Virus record (IMG/VR): IMGVR_UViG_3300036884_000003
Span: 1 to 29,297 of that record
Reading direction: 5' to 3' (one strand)
Length of the DNA: 29,297 bases
Origin: a virus
The translations under genes were made by a program, and so were the position numbers. Below are positions 21,356 through 29,297 of the stretch, one piece after another. The stretch's first letter is position 1. Each line of letters opens with the position of its first letter. The notes beneath the pieces were generated by a model. It was not told the DNA's origin, did not search any database, and saw nothing but the letters and a program-made list of their open reading frames with translations.

Positions 21356-23133
21356 TGAACGTCCCAATGTATGAACCCTCTGTAGGAATTGAAGCCCCGC
21401 AAGTCCCCGATTTACGTATACAGCCAGTTACTTCTGCGGCAAGTGGTGAAGATGTCGCGCAGTCTATGCGGGGTCTAGGTCAGCATATTGAGCAAGGTGC
21501 TGGACAAATTGCAGAACATTTAATCCAACAGGAAAAATTACGGGCACGGGAAGATGCCTCCAATGCCTCCGCTAACTTCGCTCAGGGGATTCAAAATCTC
21601 CATGCCAATCTCGTAACCAATACCGGAGTAAATGCGGATTGGATTTTACATGGCAAACCCGTTCCGCTTCCACAAGGAATGACCAAACTGGATATGCCAG
21701 TATCTGCCCCGATACCTAAAGTAGACCCTAACAGCTATGAAGGGAAAGCTTCGGCATTAATGGCTGATGCGCTGAACGGATTAACCCCTCGCGCCGCGCA
21801 AATAGCGCAAGCATCCATGAATCGGATTTATGATAGTGGCAGGGAAATGATTATCAGCCACCAGTTGCAACAGAAACAAATAGCAGAAAAACAAGCCGAT
21901 GCGGCATCAATGGTAAATAATGCCCAAATTTACGCGGTTACTCTGAACGGAAGTGCTACCGCGACGGGAGAGGCAAAGACTAATCTTGCCAACAATGCGG
22001 AAGCTACATACCAAGAACAGATGAAAGCCATTGCCGAGCAAGGCTCGGAACGTGGCGAATTACAGCCCGTCATTGATAAGAATAAGCGCGACTTTGCGGA
22101 TTATGTGGCAAAAACAGTTTCCGAGAGTGGAAATGTTGTGGCGGTTAAGAACCTACTCTCGGCGCATAAAGCTGATTTTTCAGAGGAAGGTAAGGCATTG
22201 CTTAATGGCAGGATGGTTCATATCGGCGTTCAGGAAATACGCAATTCGCAGACAATAGCGGCAGAGCATTTACTAAATCCAGACCAGACCTATAGCGAAC
22301 AACAGGTATCTAGCTTCGCCAACAAGTTTGCAGATGATAATAATTTTTCGCCAGAGCAGAGAACGCAATTATTGAATGAATCACGCGCGGATGCCGGACG
22401 ACAAAACGGTGCATTAATGCAGACCAGGCAACAGAATTTGGAAACTTGGCATAATGGCGTTATTCAGGATTACAACGCACTTATTAAAAAGAATCCTGCT
22501 ATTGCGTCCGACGCACTAATGTCTAAATATGTAATGAACGACAAGACCGATTTCACAGGATATTCAGCATCGGATATGCAAAAAAAAAGCGATTTTATTA
22601 ACCAACTTTTTGATGATAGACAGAAGGCTATCAGTAAGGCGATGGAATATCTCAACCCTGAACAGCAAGGCGCAGTATATCTGGCGAAACTTTTGATTGA
22701 AGCCAGGACGGGCAATACGCAAAAAATAAGTATTCCCAGTTATGGCGATATTGACGCGAAGGGATATTACGAACATTTGCTTGAAAGCAAAGTTGCGGGC
22801 AGTAATATGACGTCTACGCAGATTATTGATTACACGAATGGCATAATAAAAGATTTCCCAGTATCAAGTGGTATTTTTGGTGCACAAATATCTACTGGCG
22901 GAGCCGAACAATTGAGAAGCGATGCTTTTAATCTTAATGCTCTCGCTAATATCGAAAAAACTCCCGGTGGATATGCGCTTATTAAACAGTTGCATAATAT
23001 CGGGATTACGCAATCCGAAGCGGAGATGGAGTATATGCGCCGCTTAGAAGAAAAACAAAAGATGGCTGACGAACAGAAAAACATTAAAAAACTACCTGAA
23101 AATATTGGGAAATATAAGCGGGGTGAATTTTAA
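21355..23133 (+). CDS. Internal virion protein, T7 gp15-like position
   Basis: A 592-residue, almost wholly helical protein rich in glutamine, alanine and asparagine. The start (VPDLRIQPVTSAASG, then RGLGQHIEQGAGQIAEHLIQ) is like other podovirus internal proteins, which begin with a short extended part and then a long helix. No catalytic motif is seen. By position it corresponds to gp15, a core protein ejected into the periplasm with the DNA. Ribosome site GGAGG (21343-21347) in the previous gene's end; TAATG overlaps at both ends. Confidence 0.75.
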   Translation: MNVPMYEPSVGIEAPQVPDLRIQPVTSAASGEDVAQSMRGLGQHIEQGAGQIAEHLIQQEKLRAREDASNASANFAQGIQNLHANLVTNTGVNADWILHGKPVPLPQGMTKLDMPVSAPIPKVDPNSYEGKASALMADALNGLTPRAAQIAQASMNRIYDSGREMIISHQLQQKQIAEKQADAASMVNNAQIYAVTLNGSATATGEAKTNLANNAEATYQEQMKAIAEQGSERGELQPVIDKNKRDFADYVAKTVSESGNVVAVKNLLSAHKADFSEEGKALLNGRMVHIGVQEIRNSQTIAAEHLLNPDQTYSEQQVSSFANKFADDNNFSPEQRTQLLNESRADAGRQNGALMQTRQQNLETWHNGVIQDYNALIKKNPAIASDALMSKYVMNDKTDFTGYSASDMQKKSDFINQLFDDRQKAISKAMEYLNPEQQGAVYLAKLLIEARTGNTQKISIPSYGDIDAKGYYEHLLESKVAGSNMTSTQIIDYTNGIIKDFPVSSGIFGAQISTGGAEQLRSDAFNLNALANIEKTPGGYALIKQLHNIGITQSEAEMEYMRRLEEKQKMADEQKNIKKLPENIGKYKRGEF

Positions 23134-26100
23134 TGGATTTAGAAAATCAGGAGATACCCAATACCGATAATTCTAATATACTCAATGGCATAGATGTTTC
23201 AGACTTAAAAGATTCATCTACACTTAAAAGCAATTATGATTTTGTTGCTTCGCAGAACCCGAATGATGTTGCTGATACGGTAAAACTTGCAAAGCAGTTT
23301 GATGAATCGCCTATTTTCATATCCGCTAATCTTAAAAAAGCGCGGGAAGCTGCTGCCGCGCCAGATTTCGATGCTATTTCTAAATTATTCCCCCATACTG
23401 CTAAATTTTTTTTAGACCAAGAGAAAATGGCACAAGCGTATGATGATTCTGCCAGTTTAATGAAACTTGAAGCCGCCGGACAGGTACATAATGCGATAAT
23501 GGATGGGTCGCCAGTTGCCGCAAATAGTATGCTTACCGCTTTCGGCGGAGGTCTTGAACATTCGGTCATCGGTCTTATGTATGGCAGGCCAGATGTTGAA
23601 TTGCCAGAAAATGCGCCCTTCCAGCAGAAATTAGCCTATACCGTGGGGAATCTTATACCCGATTTGCCTGTTATGACTGCTGGTAGTTTTTTGGCGGCTC
23701 CCGCTGGGCCTATTGCAGCCACAGCAGGAGCATTTGCATTACCCACAGCAATTCGGCAGACCATACTTGAACATTATAAAAACGGCGATATAAACGATAC
23801 CGGCGAACTCATGCGCCGGATATTCGCCATTGGCAAGGAAACGGCCAAGAGTGCCGCTATTGGCGCAGCTACGGCAGGTGCTGGCATAGTGGCTCAAAAG
23901 GGCGTAGAAGCTGCCGCAGGCGTGGCAAGCGATGCTTTAGGAACAGGCGTAGAATATGCCGCCAAAGTAGGCGCAGTAAACACCGCCAAGACTGCTGGAG
24001 AACTTGCCGGAATGACGGCGGCGGGCGCAGCAGTTGAAGGCAAAGGCACATCTTGGGAAGATTTAGCCCTCAACTCCATAGTTATAGGCTTGATGCACGG
24101 CACAGGGTTATTGCGTGGAAAAGCGCAAGATATGCGGGCCGAGGCCATTAAAGCCGAAACCACGAAAGCCGCATATATGAAAATGGCGGAAGTGGTAGAC
24201 CAGTCCCCGCTTAAAACGCGCAATCCTGAATTACTTGCAGATCATGTAGACAATGTTATGCTTCCCGCCATGATGCGAGTTGGAGATTGGGATACCTTTT
24301 TCCAAAGTCAGGGTTTAGACCCTGCCAAAATTGCCGCCAAATTCGGGCAGGATGTTAAAGATTCATACGACGCCGCCAAATCAACAGGAACAGGCGATGT
24401 AATCATTCCCGCCAGCGTGGTAACCAGCGAGAATATGAAGCCGTACATATCTGGTCTTTCCGATAATATCAGGACTGAACAAAACGGGATGTCGCTTAAT
24501 GATTTCCAGAAGCAACAGGAAATTTTGAAAGCCGCAAAAACTCGATCTGATAAGTTGGTAAAAGACAACGCTGATATCAAACTGGCACGCGAACAGATTT
24601 TACAGGATGTAAACCAGAATATGTCCGGCGCAATGGAAAAATCTATCGGCGCAGGCGCAAAGGAAAGTACAGCAGATGTGGCGCAAATGTTTACCAATAT
24701 TATAATTTCACAGGCAGACGCGCGAGGTTATAAAAGCCCGATGGTGTTTTACAACGAGATTAAGCGGAATAACCCGGATTTGTTTAGAGTTGGGGAAGCC
24801 GCCGCTTCTGTCCATAGTGAGATGTATGACTTGGCAAAAGACGCGCTTGGGGTTGAACGTGAAGCGATTAAACCATCTCCCGAAATTTTACAGGCAAAGA
24901 ACGCGGTATTTGAAGATGTAAAAGGACGGCTTTTAGAAATAGGACGTGATGAATCTAACGCGGACGCGGAAGCTTCTTTGTGGGCTTCTCATGTGATAGC
25001 GGAAAGCCAGAGGCGTGGTATTGACCCAATGGAGCTTTATACCCAAAGCAAACTTAAACCACGCGCAGGAATTGCGCCGGAAGGAACAGAGTTGATGCAG
25101 GGTGGCGGAAAAGATTATGAGAAAACATATCCATCGGCAAGCGATATAGTGTCTGGGCTTAAAGTTAGAAAACATATACCAAACCAATCATCAATTGAAG
25201 CATCCATAAGCCACCCTGAATATCTTAATGGAGTGCGAGAAGTGCCGCTATCCATGTTTCCTGAACCACCCACAATCAATGAAAGAACAAAAGCACTTGC
25301 AGAAGCTATAAAAAAATCCGGCGAAATAAATCCTTTAATTGTTGGGGTGGATTCAAAAGGGCCTTATATTATAGAGGGCGCACATAGATATGATGCGCTT
25401 AAAATATTGGGGGTTAAATCCATTCCGGCTCAAGTAATTATTGATACCGAAAACCCCCTTTCCCAATCCCCCGCAGAATCATTCTATCAATCCGCATGGC
25501 ATGGTTCGCCGCATGATTTTGATAAATTCTCATTGCATAAAATAGGCACTGGTGAGGGAGCGCAGGCTTATGGTTGGGGGCTTTATTTTGCTGGGGATAA
25601 AAATGTTGCGGAGTATTATAGGCAAAAACTTGTAGGAGCAAATTTCCCCCCGCCGCGCCCGGATATGTTTACCGTGGATGGAAAATCTTATGCGAAAGAA
25701 AATGGTAAATTTCTTTTTATTTTGGGGCTTCCCCCTGGCGACGGAAGTGAAATCACCAAGGCCGAATATTCTAAAGCCTTTAGGGCCGCCCAATCAGAAT
25801 ATGAAGCCAAATCAAAATCAGGCAAACTCTACGAAGTTGACATTCCCGAATCAGACAAATTGCTGGATTGGGATAAGCCGCTTTCGGAACAGAGCGAGTA
25901 TGTTAAAGAAAAATTAAAAGATATTGAAAAAAATAATGCAAACTTTAGTATAGAACCGCGTGGCAAGAAATTTGCCGTAGTTATGGAGAACAATGAATAT
26001 GGAACATATAACGAGGAAATACAAGCTAAGCGGAGGCTTGAATACTTAAATAAGGCATATAATGATGAAAATGGTTCATTGATATATTCAAGACTAACAC

Positions 26101-28718
26101 ACTCGCAACCTGAGAATAAATTAATTCCAAAATTAGCAGAATTTCAAACAACCGCAAATGGAGAGGAAGCGGCAAGCCGTTATTTAAACAGCATGGGCAT
26201 ACAGGGCCTTAAATATCTTGACGCAACCAGTCGCGGTAAAGGCGAAGGTTCTCGCAACTACGTTATCTTTGACGATAAGGCAGTTGATATAATCAACAAG
26301 CATTATCAGGGCGGAAGCAAAGAGCCTCGCGCTTCTTACACGAACGCGCCGGAAGGCAAGTTTATTTCAATGTTCAAAAATTCCGACGCGACAAGCCTGC
26401 TCCATGAAATGCAGCATTTCTGGCTAGACAATATCCATGAATATGTGCAATCTGGCAAAGCCGACGAAGCATACATGAAGGACTGGAATACGATTGAGGA
26501 TTATCTAGGACATAAGACCGGAGAAAAATTTACCCGAGAGCAACAGGAGAAATGGGCTGAATCCTTTGAGCGTTACATCATGGACGGAAAGGCCCCTAAG
26601 CCCGAACTTGAGCCAGCCTTTGCCCGCATGAAAGATTGGTTTATCAAAATCTATGACGGCGCGAAGAAGAAACTAGGCATTGATAAAATACCGCCGGAAA
26701 TACGCCAAGTGTTTGACCGCATGGTAGGCGGCAAACCTGATTTTGACAATTTCAAATATGTGCATTTGCCTGACCTTGACTGGCGTTTCGGCGCGACGCC
26801 AAAAGAAACTGGAAAGAAAATACGCGAGAGTTTCACCAGTGAAAAAAATCCGCAGATAGGGAGAGGCAATAACCTAGCTGACGAAATAACACGCGGGACA
26901 ACGGAAGCCGAACGGCAGGGCATGTTCTGGTATGAGGGCGCAAAGGGCAATATAGACACGCTCAAACAATGGGCGAATGACGAAGGGCTTGAAAAGTACA
27001 AAGACCAGATAAATGCCGCAATCAATCTTTCTGATAAGGCCAAAGACCTGTTAAGTAAAGGCCGTCAGTATTATTACGAACAGGGGCAAGTCAGCAAAGA
27101 TGTAGGCTCTATCCATAATATTATAGAAGATTATGGAAGCAACAGAATTTACAAGGAAAAAGAGGGCGGCATAAGCACGAAGACTGGCGCAAACCTTAAA
27201 CAGACAACCGGACATGGGAAGGCGAGATTTTTTGAGAATCCGGCGGATGCGGCTAGGATTGGGGAACAGGTTGATGATGGGGTTATACGCGGAAATAAAG
27301 ATTTTGCTACGACAGATTATGCCATAGCCTTGCGACTACACAATGAGGAAATGGCGCGGGTAAACACTTCGCGGGCATTGGCAGAGAATATGCGGGATGT
27401 GGGATTGGCGCAATGGCGCGTTCCTAGCCAAGTTCCCGATGGTTGGAAAGCCGTAGGTCGGTTATCAAAGCAAAGACCGTTTATAGACAAGGACGGCAAC
27501 CCGCAGATAGTAACTTATCAACTCACTGCGCCGGAAGGCATAGCGGACGCACTAAAAGCCATATCAGACCCCGACTATGCAAAGTGGATTGACGGCGTTC
27601 GCGGTGTTCAGAAATATCAGGGTCTTGTGAAAACTTTTGACCTGTCACTTTCGCTATTTCATCATTTCACGTTTTTGATGACTGCGCTTTATTCCGGTGG
27701 CATACGGACTTTGCTTGAATTTCCGCACATGGAAGAAATGCTTAAATCCGATGACTTCCTAAAGCAAGAGGAAGATTTCCTGGGACATACCGGAATTACC
27801 GCAAACGTGGACGCGAATCAGGATTACTTGCGTGACCTGATGGGAAAGAATAAGGACTTTTTTGGAACACTTACTGAATTGCCCGTCGTAAAACAGGGCC
27901 TTGAAATCACAAATAAAAGCTCAAATTTCCTGTTTGGAAAAGCGCAACGATACTTAAAGGTTATGAACTACGCCGAGAATTGCTCCAAGTGGTTATCAGA
28001 CAATCCAAATGCTACAGCAGATGAAATATTGGAAGCCAAGAACGGATTTGCCAAAGCCGAAAACGCTAAATACGGCGGTTTAAATTGGGAGGCAATGGGA
28101 ATACAGAAATCCCACCTAAGCATAGCGCGGCTGATACTGCTTGCGCCAGATTACACGACGGCAAACGCTATGCTATTTGGATATGCTTTCAGCAAAGGCA
28201 CGGCGGGAAATGTCGCTAGGAAGCAGATACTTACATCCATGTTGGCCGGAATGGTTTTAACCGAAGGCATAAACTATATGCTTACTGGGCATTACACGGA
28301 TGAAAACGAAAAGGGGCATTTTCTTGAAATACAAATAGCCCCGGGCGTTTATATTTCCTTGCTTCGTGGCGGAGTGGGTGATATTGCAAAAGCGGCATCA
28401 ATGATTATACAAAATGGCGCAATGGGGATACCACAATTTTTGCAAGGTAAAACTTCGCCATTCACTAGGACAGCAACGGGGCTTTTAAGTAATACTCAAT
28501 ACACTGGCGTTCCGATAACAAAACGCAATGATGATGCCATAAAGCAGACATATAAGGCATTGAAGTTTACTCTAGCTAACACCACGCCTGCGCCATTCTC
28601 TGCGACAAACGCATGGCAATATTTGCATAATGAAGATTTTACTGTGCCGGGAGCGATAGCCGTTGGAACAGGGCTTGGAAGATTTGCAAAATCAAGGGGT
28701 GCCGGTGAAGTTAGATAA
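23133..28718 (+). CDS. Giant internal virion polyvalent protein with ParB-like, ADP-ribosyltransferase-like and metallopeptidase-like domains
   Basis: An 1861-residue protein in the gp16 place. Residues 1-160 are helical; 168-305 are hydrophobic and alanine/glycine-rich, possibly membrane-inserting. Residues about 700-770 look like a ParB N-terminal domain (PLSMFPEPPTI, EGAHRYDALKILGV). About 787-1055 match the ADP-ribosyltransferase of polyvalent proteins (HGSPHDFDKF at 790, GTGEGAQAYGWGLYFA, then GIQGLKYLDATSRGKGEG). About 1070-1185 match the polyvalent-protein metallopeptidase: HEMQH at 1091-1095, a likely third ligand E1146 in ESFERYIMDGKAP. The remaining 670 residues are helical with hydrophobic patches near 1508 and 1702. 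No lytic transglycosylase motif is seen, unlike T7 gp16. The domains are known from phage polyvalent proteins thought to be delivered with DNA; activity here is inferred. Confidence 0.85.
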   Translation: MDLENQEIPNTDNSNILNGIDVSDLKDSSTLKSNYDFVASQNPNDVADTVKLAKQFDESPIFISANLKKAREAAAAPDFDAISKLFPHTAKFFLDQEKMAQAYDDSASLMKLEAAGQVHNAIMDGSPVAANSMLTAFGGGLEHSVIGLMYGRPDVELPENAPFQQKLAYTVGNLIPDLPVMTAGSFLAAPAGPIAATAGAFALPTAIRQTILEHYKNGDINDTGELMRRIFAIGKETAKSAAIGAATAGAGIVAQKGVEAAAGVASDALGTGVEYAAKVGAVNTAKTAGELAGMTAAGAAVEGKGTSWEDLALNSIVIGLMHGTGLLRGKAQDMRAEAIKAETTKAAYMKMAEVVDQSPLKTRNPELLADHVDNVMLPAMMRVGDWDTFFQSQGLDPAKIAAKFGQDVKDSYDAAKSTGTGDVIIPASVVTSENMKPYISGLSDNIRTEQNGMSLNDFQKQQEILKAAKTRSDKLVKDNADIKLAREQILQDVNQNMSGAMEKSIGAGAKESTADVAQMFTNIIISQADARGYKSPMVFYNEIKRNNPDLFRVGEAAASVHSEMYDLAKDALGVEREAIKPSPEILQAKNAVFEDVKGRLLEIGRDESNADAEASLWASHVIAESQRRGIDPMELYTQSKLKPRAGIAPEGTELMQGGGKDYEKTYPSASDIVSGLKVRKHIPNQSSIEASISHPEYLNGVREVPLSMFPEPPTINERTKALAEAIKKSGEINPLIVGVDSKGPYIIEGAHRYDALKILGVKSIPAQVIIDTENPLSQSPAESFYQSAWHGSPHDFDKFSLHKIGTGEGAQAYGWGLYFAGDKNVAEYYRQKLVGANFPPPRPDMFTVDGKSYAKENGKFLFILGLPPGDGSEITKAEYSKAFRAAQSEYEAKSKSGKLYEVDIPESDKLLDWDKPLSEQSEYVKEKLKDIEKNNANFSIEPRGKKFAVVMENNEYGTYNEEIQAKRRLEYLNKAYNDENGSLIYSRLTHSQPENKLIPKLAEFQTTANGEEAASRYLNSMGIQGLKYLDATSRGKGEGSRNYVIFDDKAVDIINKHYQGGSKEPRASYTNAPEGKFISMFKNSDATSLLHEMQHFWLDNIHEYVQSGKADEAYMKDWNTIEDYLGHKTGEKFTREQQEKWAESFERYIMDGKAPKPELEPAFARMKDWFIKIYDGAKKKLGIDKIPPEIRQVFDRMVGGKPDFDNFKYVHLPDLDWRFGATPKETGKKIRESFTSEKNPQIGRGNNLADEITRGTTEAERQGMFWYEGAKGNIDTLKQWANDEGLEKYKDQINAAINLSDKAKDLLSKGRQYYYEQGQVSKDVGSIHNIIEDYGSNRIYKEKEGGISTKTGANLKQTTGHGKARFFENPADAARIGEQVDDGVIRGNKDFATTDYAIALRLHNEEMARVNTSRALAENMRDVGLAQWRVPSQVPDGWKAVGRLSKQRPFIDKDGNPQIVTYQLTAPEGIADALKAISDPDYAKWIDGVRGVQKYQGLVKTFDLSLSLFHHFTFLMTALYSGGIRTLLEFPHMEEMLKSDDFLKQEEDFLGHTGITANVDANQDYLRDLMGKNKDFFGTLTELPVVKQGLEITNKSSNFLFGKAQRYLKVMNYAENCSKWLSDNPNATADEILEAKNGFAKAENAKYGGLNWEAMGIQKSHLSIARLILLAPDYTTANAMLFGYAFSKGTAGNVARKQILTSMLAGMVLTEGINYMLTGHYTDENEKGHFLEIQIAPGVYISLLRGGVGDIAKAASMIIQNGAMGIPQFLQGKTSPFTRTATGLLSNTQYTGVPITKRNDDAIKQTYKALKFTLANTTPAPFSATNAWQYLHNEDFTVPGAIAVGTGLGRFAKSRGAGEVR

Positions 28719-28728
28719 GTTATGGAAA

Positions 28729-28756
28729 TTCAAAGATTCATGCTGTAAACTATAAA
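28729..28756 (+). promoter_or_regulatory. Weak promoter candidate before the tail fibre gene
   Basis: TTCAAA (28729-28734, four of six) and TATAAA (28751-28756, five of six) are 16 bases apart in the 59-base gap before the fibre gene. The geometry is acceptable but the match is modest. Confidence 0.3.
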
Positions 28757-28777
28757 TGTGAATATAGGAGAATAACA

Positions 28778-29297
28778 ATGTCACTTTCAGATTCAACCAC
28801 AAAAGTAATTTACGCCGGAGATGCGAACGGTGGCACAAATACCGCAGGTCAAACTTTTGATATAACCTTTGCATTGCCGGATGATAGCACTGGAACGGAC
28901 GTGGCTGTTTATGTTGTTGATGATTTGGGCGCAGTTACGCTTCTTACGGCAAACTATAGCGTTGATGTTACTGCGCTTCATGTGATATATCCTACGGTGG
29001 GCGCGGTCGCTCCTCTTTTAACTGGTGTTAATGCTGTGCCAGTTGGATGGGAATTGGTTATCGCAAGAGTTGAACCGCTTACGCAAACAGTGGCACTTAC
29101 TAATCAGGGTGTATTTGACGCTACGGCTATTGAAGCCGAGTTTGACAAAATAACCATGATATGCCAGCAGTTGCAGGAGCAAATTAACCGTTGCTATAAG
29201 GCTCCAATAAATTTGCCATACAATATCACGGCTCCCGTTGTGCCTCCGACGACAACCATATTATCTTATGTCCAAGATACTCTTGCGAACTTGGTTA
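28778..29297 (+). CDS. Tail fibre protein, N-terminal part (3' end outside window)
   Basis: At least 173 residues, open to the window end. The ATG at 28778 has AGGAG (28767-28771) upstream. The N-terminal region (TFDITFALPDDSTGTDVAVY, then a strand-rich domain to about residue 100) and the segment EAEFDKITMICQQLQEQINR with a basic end are the typical virion-attachment part of podovirus tail fibres (T7 gp17-type N-terminal layout). The following proline/threonine stretch leads into the shaft. The receptor-binding end lies outside, so host range cannot be judged. Confidence 0.82.
   Translation, partial: MSLSDSTTKVIYAGDANGGTNTAGQTFDITFALPDDSTGTDVAVYVVDDLGAVTLLTANYSVDVTALHVIYPTVGAVAPLLTGVNAVPVGWELVIARVEPLTQTVALTNQGVFDATAIEAEFDKITMICQQLQEQINRCYKAPINLPYNITAPVVPPTTTILSYVQDTLANLV

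Noticed and set aside
25678-25917. Small + ORF inside the polyvalent protein gene
   Set aside because: Out of frame within a continuous long gene, without coupling or a supporting ribosome site.

Overview
The window is a contiguous piece of a tailed double-stranded DNA phage (or prophage) with a short, podovirus-type tail. Every supported gene lies on the + strand, packed with 1-4 base overlaps (ATGA, TAATG) and Shine-Dalgarno boxes. I see no integrase, repressor, DNA or RNA polymerase, endolysin, tRNA, CRISPR array or insertion sequence. The late genes combine a capsid block resembling Bordetella phage BPP-1 (portal, Bbp19-like protein, scaffold-like protein, major capsid protein, Bbp16-like protein) with a T7-type tail and ejection block (gp11-, gp12-, gp13-, gp14-, gp15- and gp16-position proteins, then a tail fibre). 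The host is unknown. Sec-type signal peptides, one probable lipoprotein and the affinity to BPP-1 suggest a Gram-negative bacterium, but this is inference.

Layout. 1-413: 3' part of a DNA methyltransferase. 414-516: a sigma70-type promoter followed at once by two hairpins with complementary loops. 531-1250: lambda O-like replication initiator with two sets of tandem repeats in its central linker, a candidate origin. 1250-6655: about twenty small genes, many cysteine-rich, including an internally deleted methylase-like gene (2326-2511), a DUF6948-like gene and a gene made of a pure hexanucleotide array (3329-3625); two near-consensus sigma70 promoters lie inside this block. 6788-8947: small terminase subunit, a 55-residue zinc-ribbon protein, large terminase subunit. 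8963-9478: two small genes and a strong intrinsic terminator. 9490-14350: portal and head genes. 14342-14412: promoter and a long hairpin. 14430-16472: one small gene and two proteins with N-terminal signal peptides. 16482-28718: tail tube proteins and internal virion proteins, ending in an 1861-residue polyvalent protein with ParB-like, ADP-ribosyltransferase-like and metallopeptidase-like segments. 28778 to the window end: N-terminal part of a tail fibre.

How it probably works. The O-like protein would bind its own repeats and recruit host replication machinery. Terminase subunits package the DNA through the portal into a capsid built on the scaffold-like protein. The gp11/gp12-like proteins form the tail. 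The internal virion proteins are probably carried in the capsid and ejected with the DNA, so the enzymatic domains of the largest one may act in the host at the start of infection.

No stretch longer than 300 bases lacks a gene. The longest gaps are 414-530 (promoter and paired hairpins), 6656-6787 (part of a spaced direct repeat, nothing else recognised), 14351-14429 (promoter, hairpin), 9415-9489 (terminator), 3626-3703 (terminator-like hairpin) and 28719-28777 (a weak promoter candidate).
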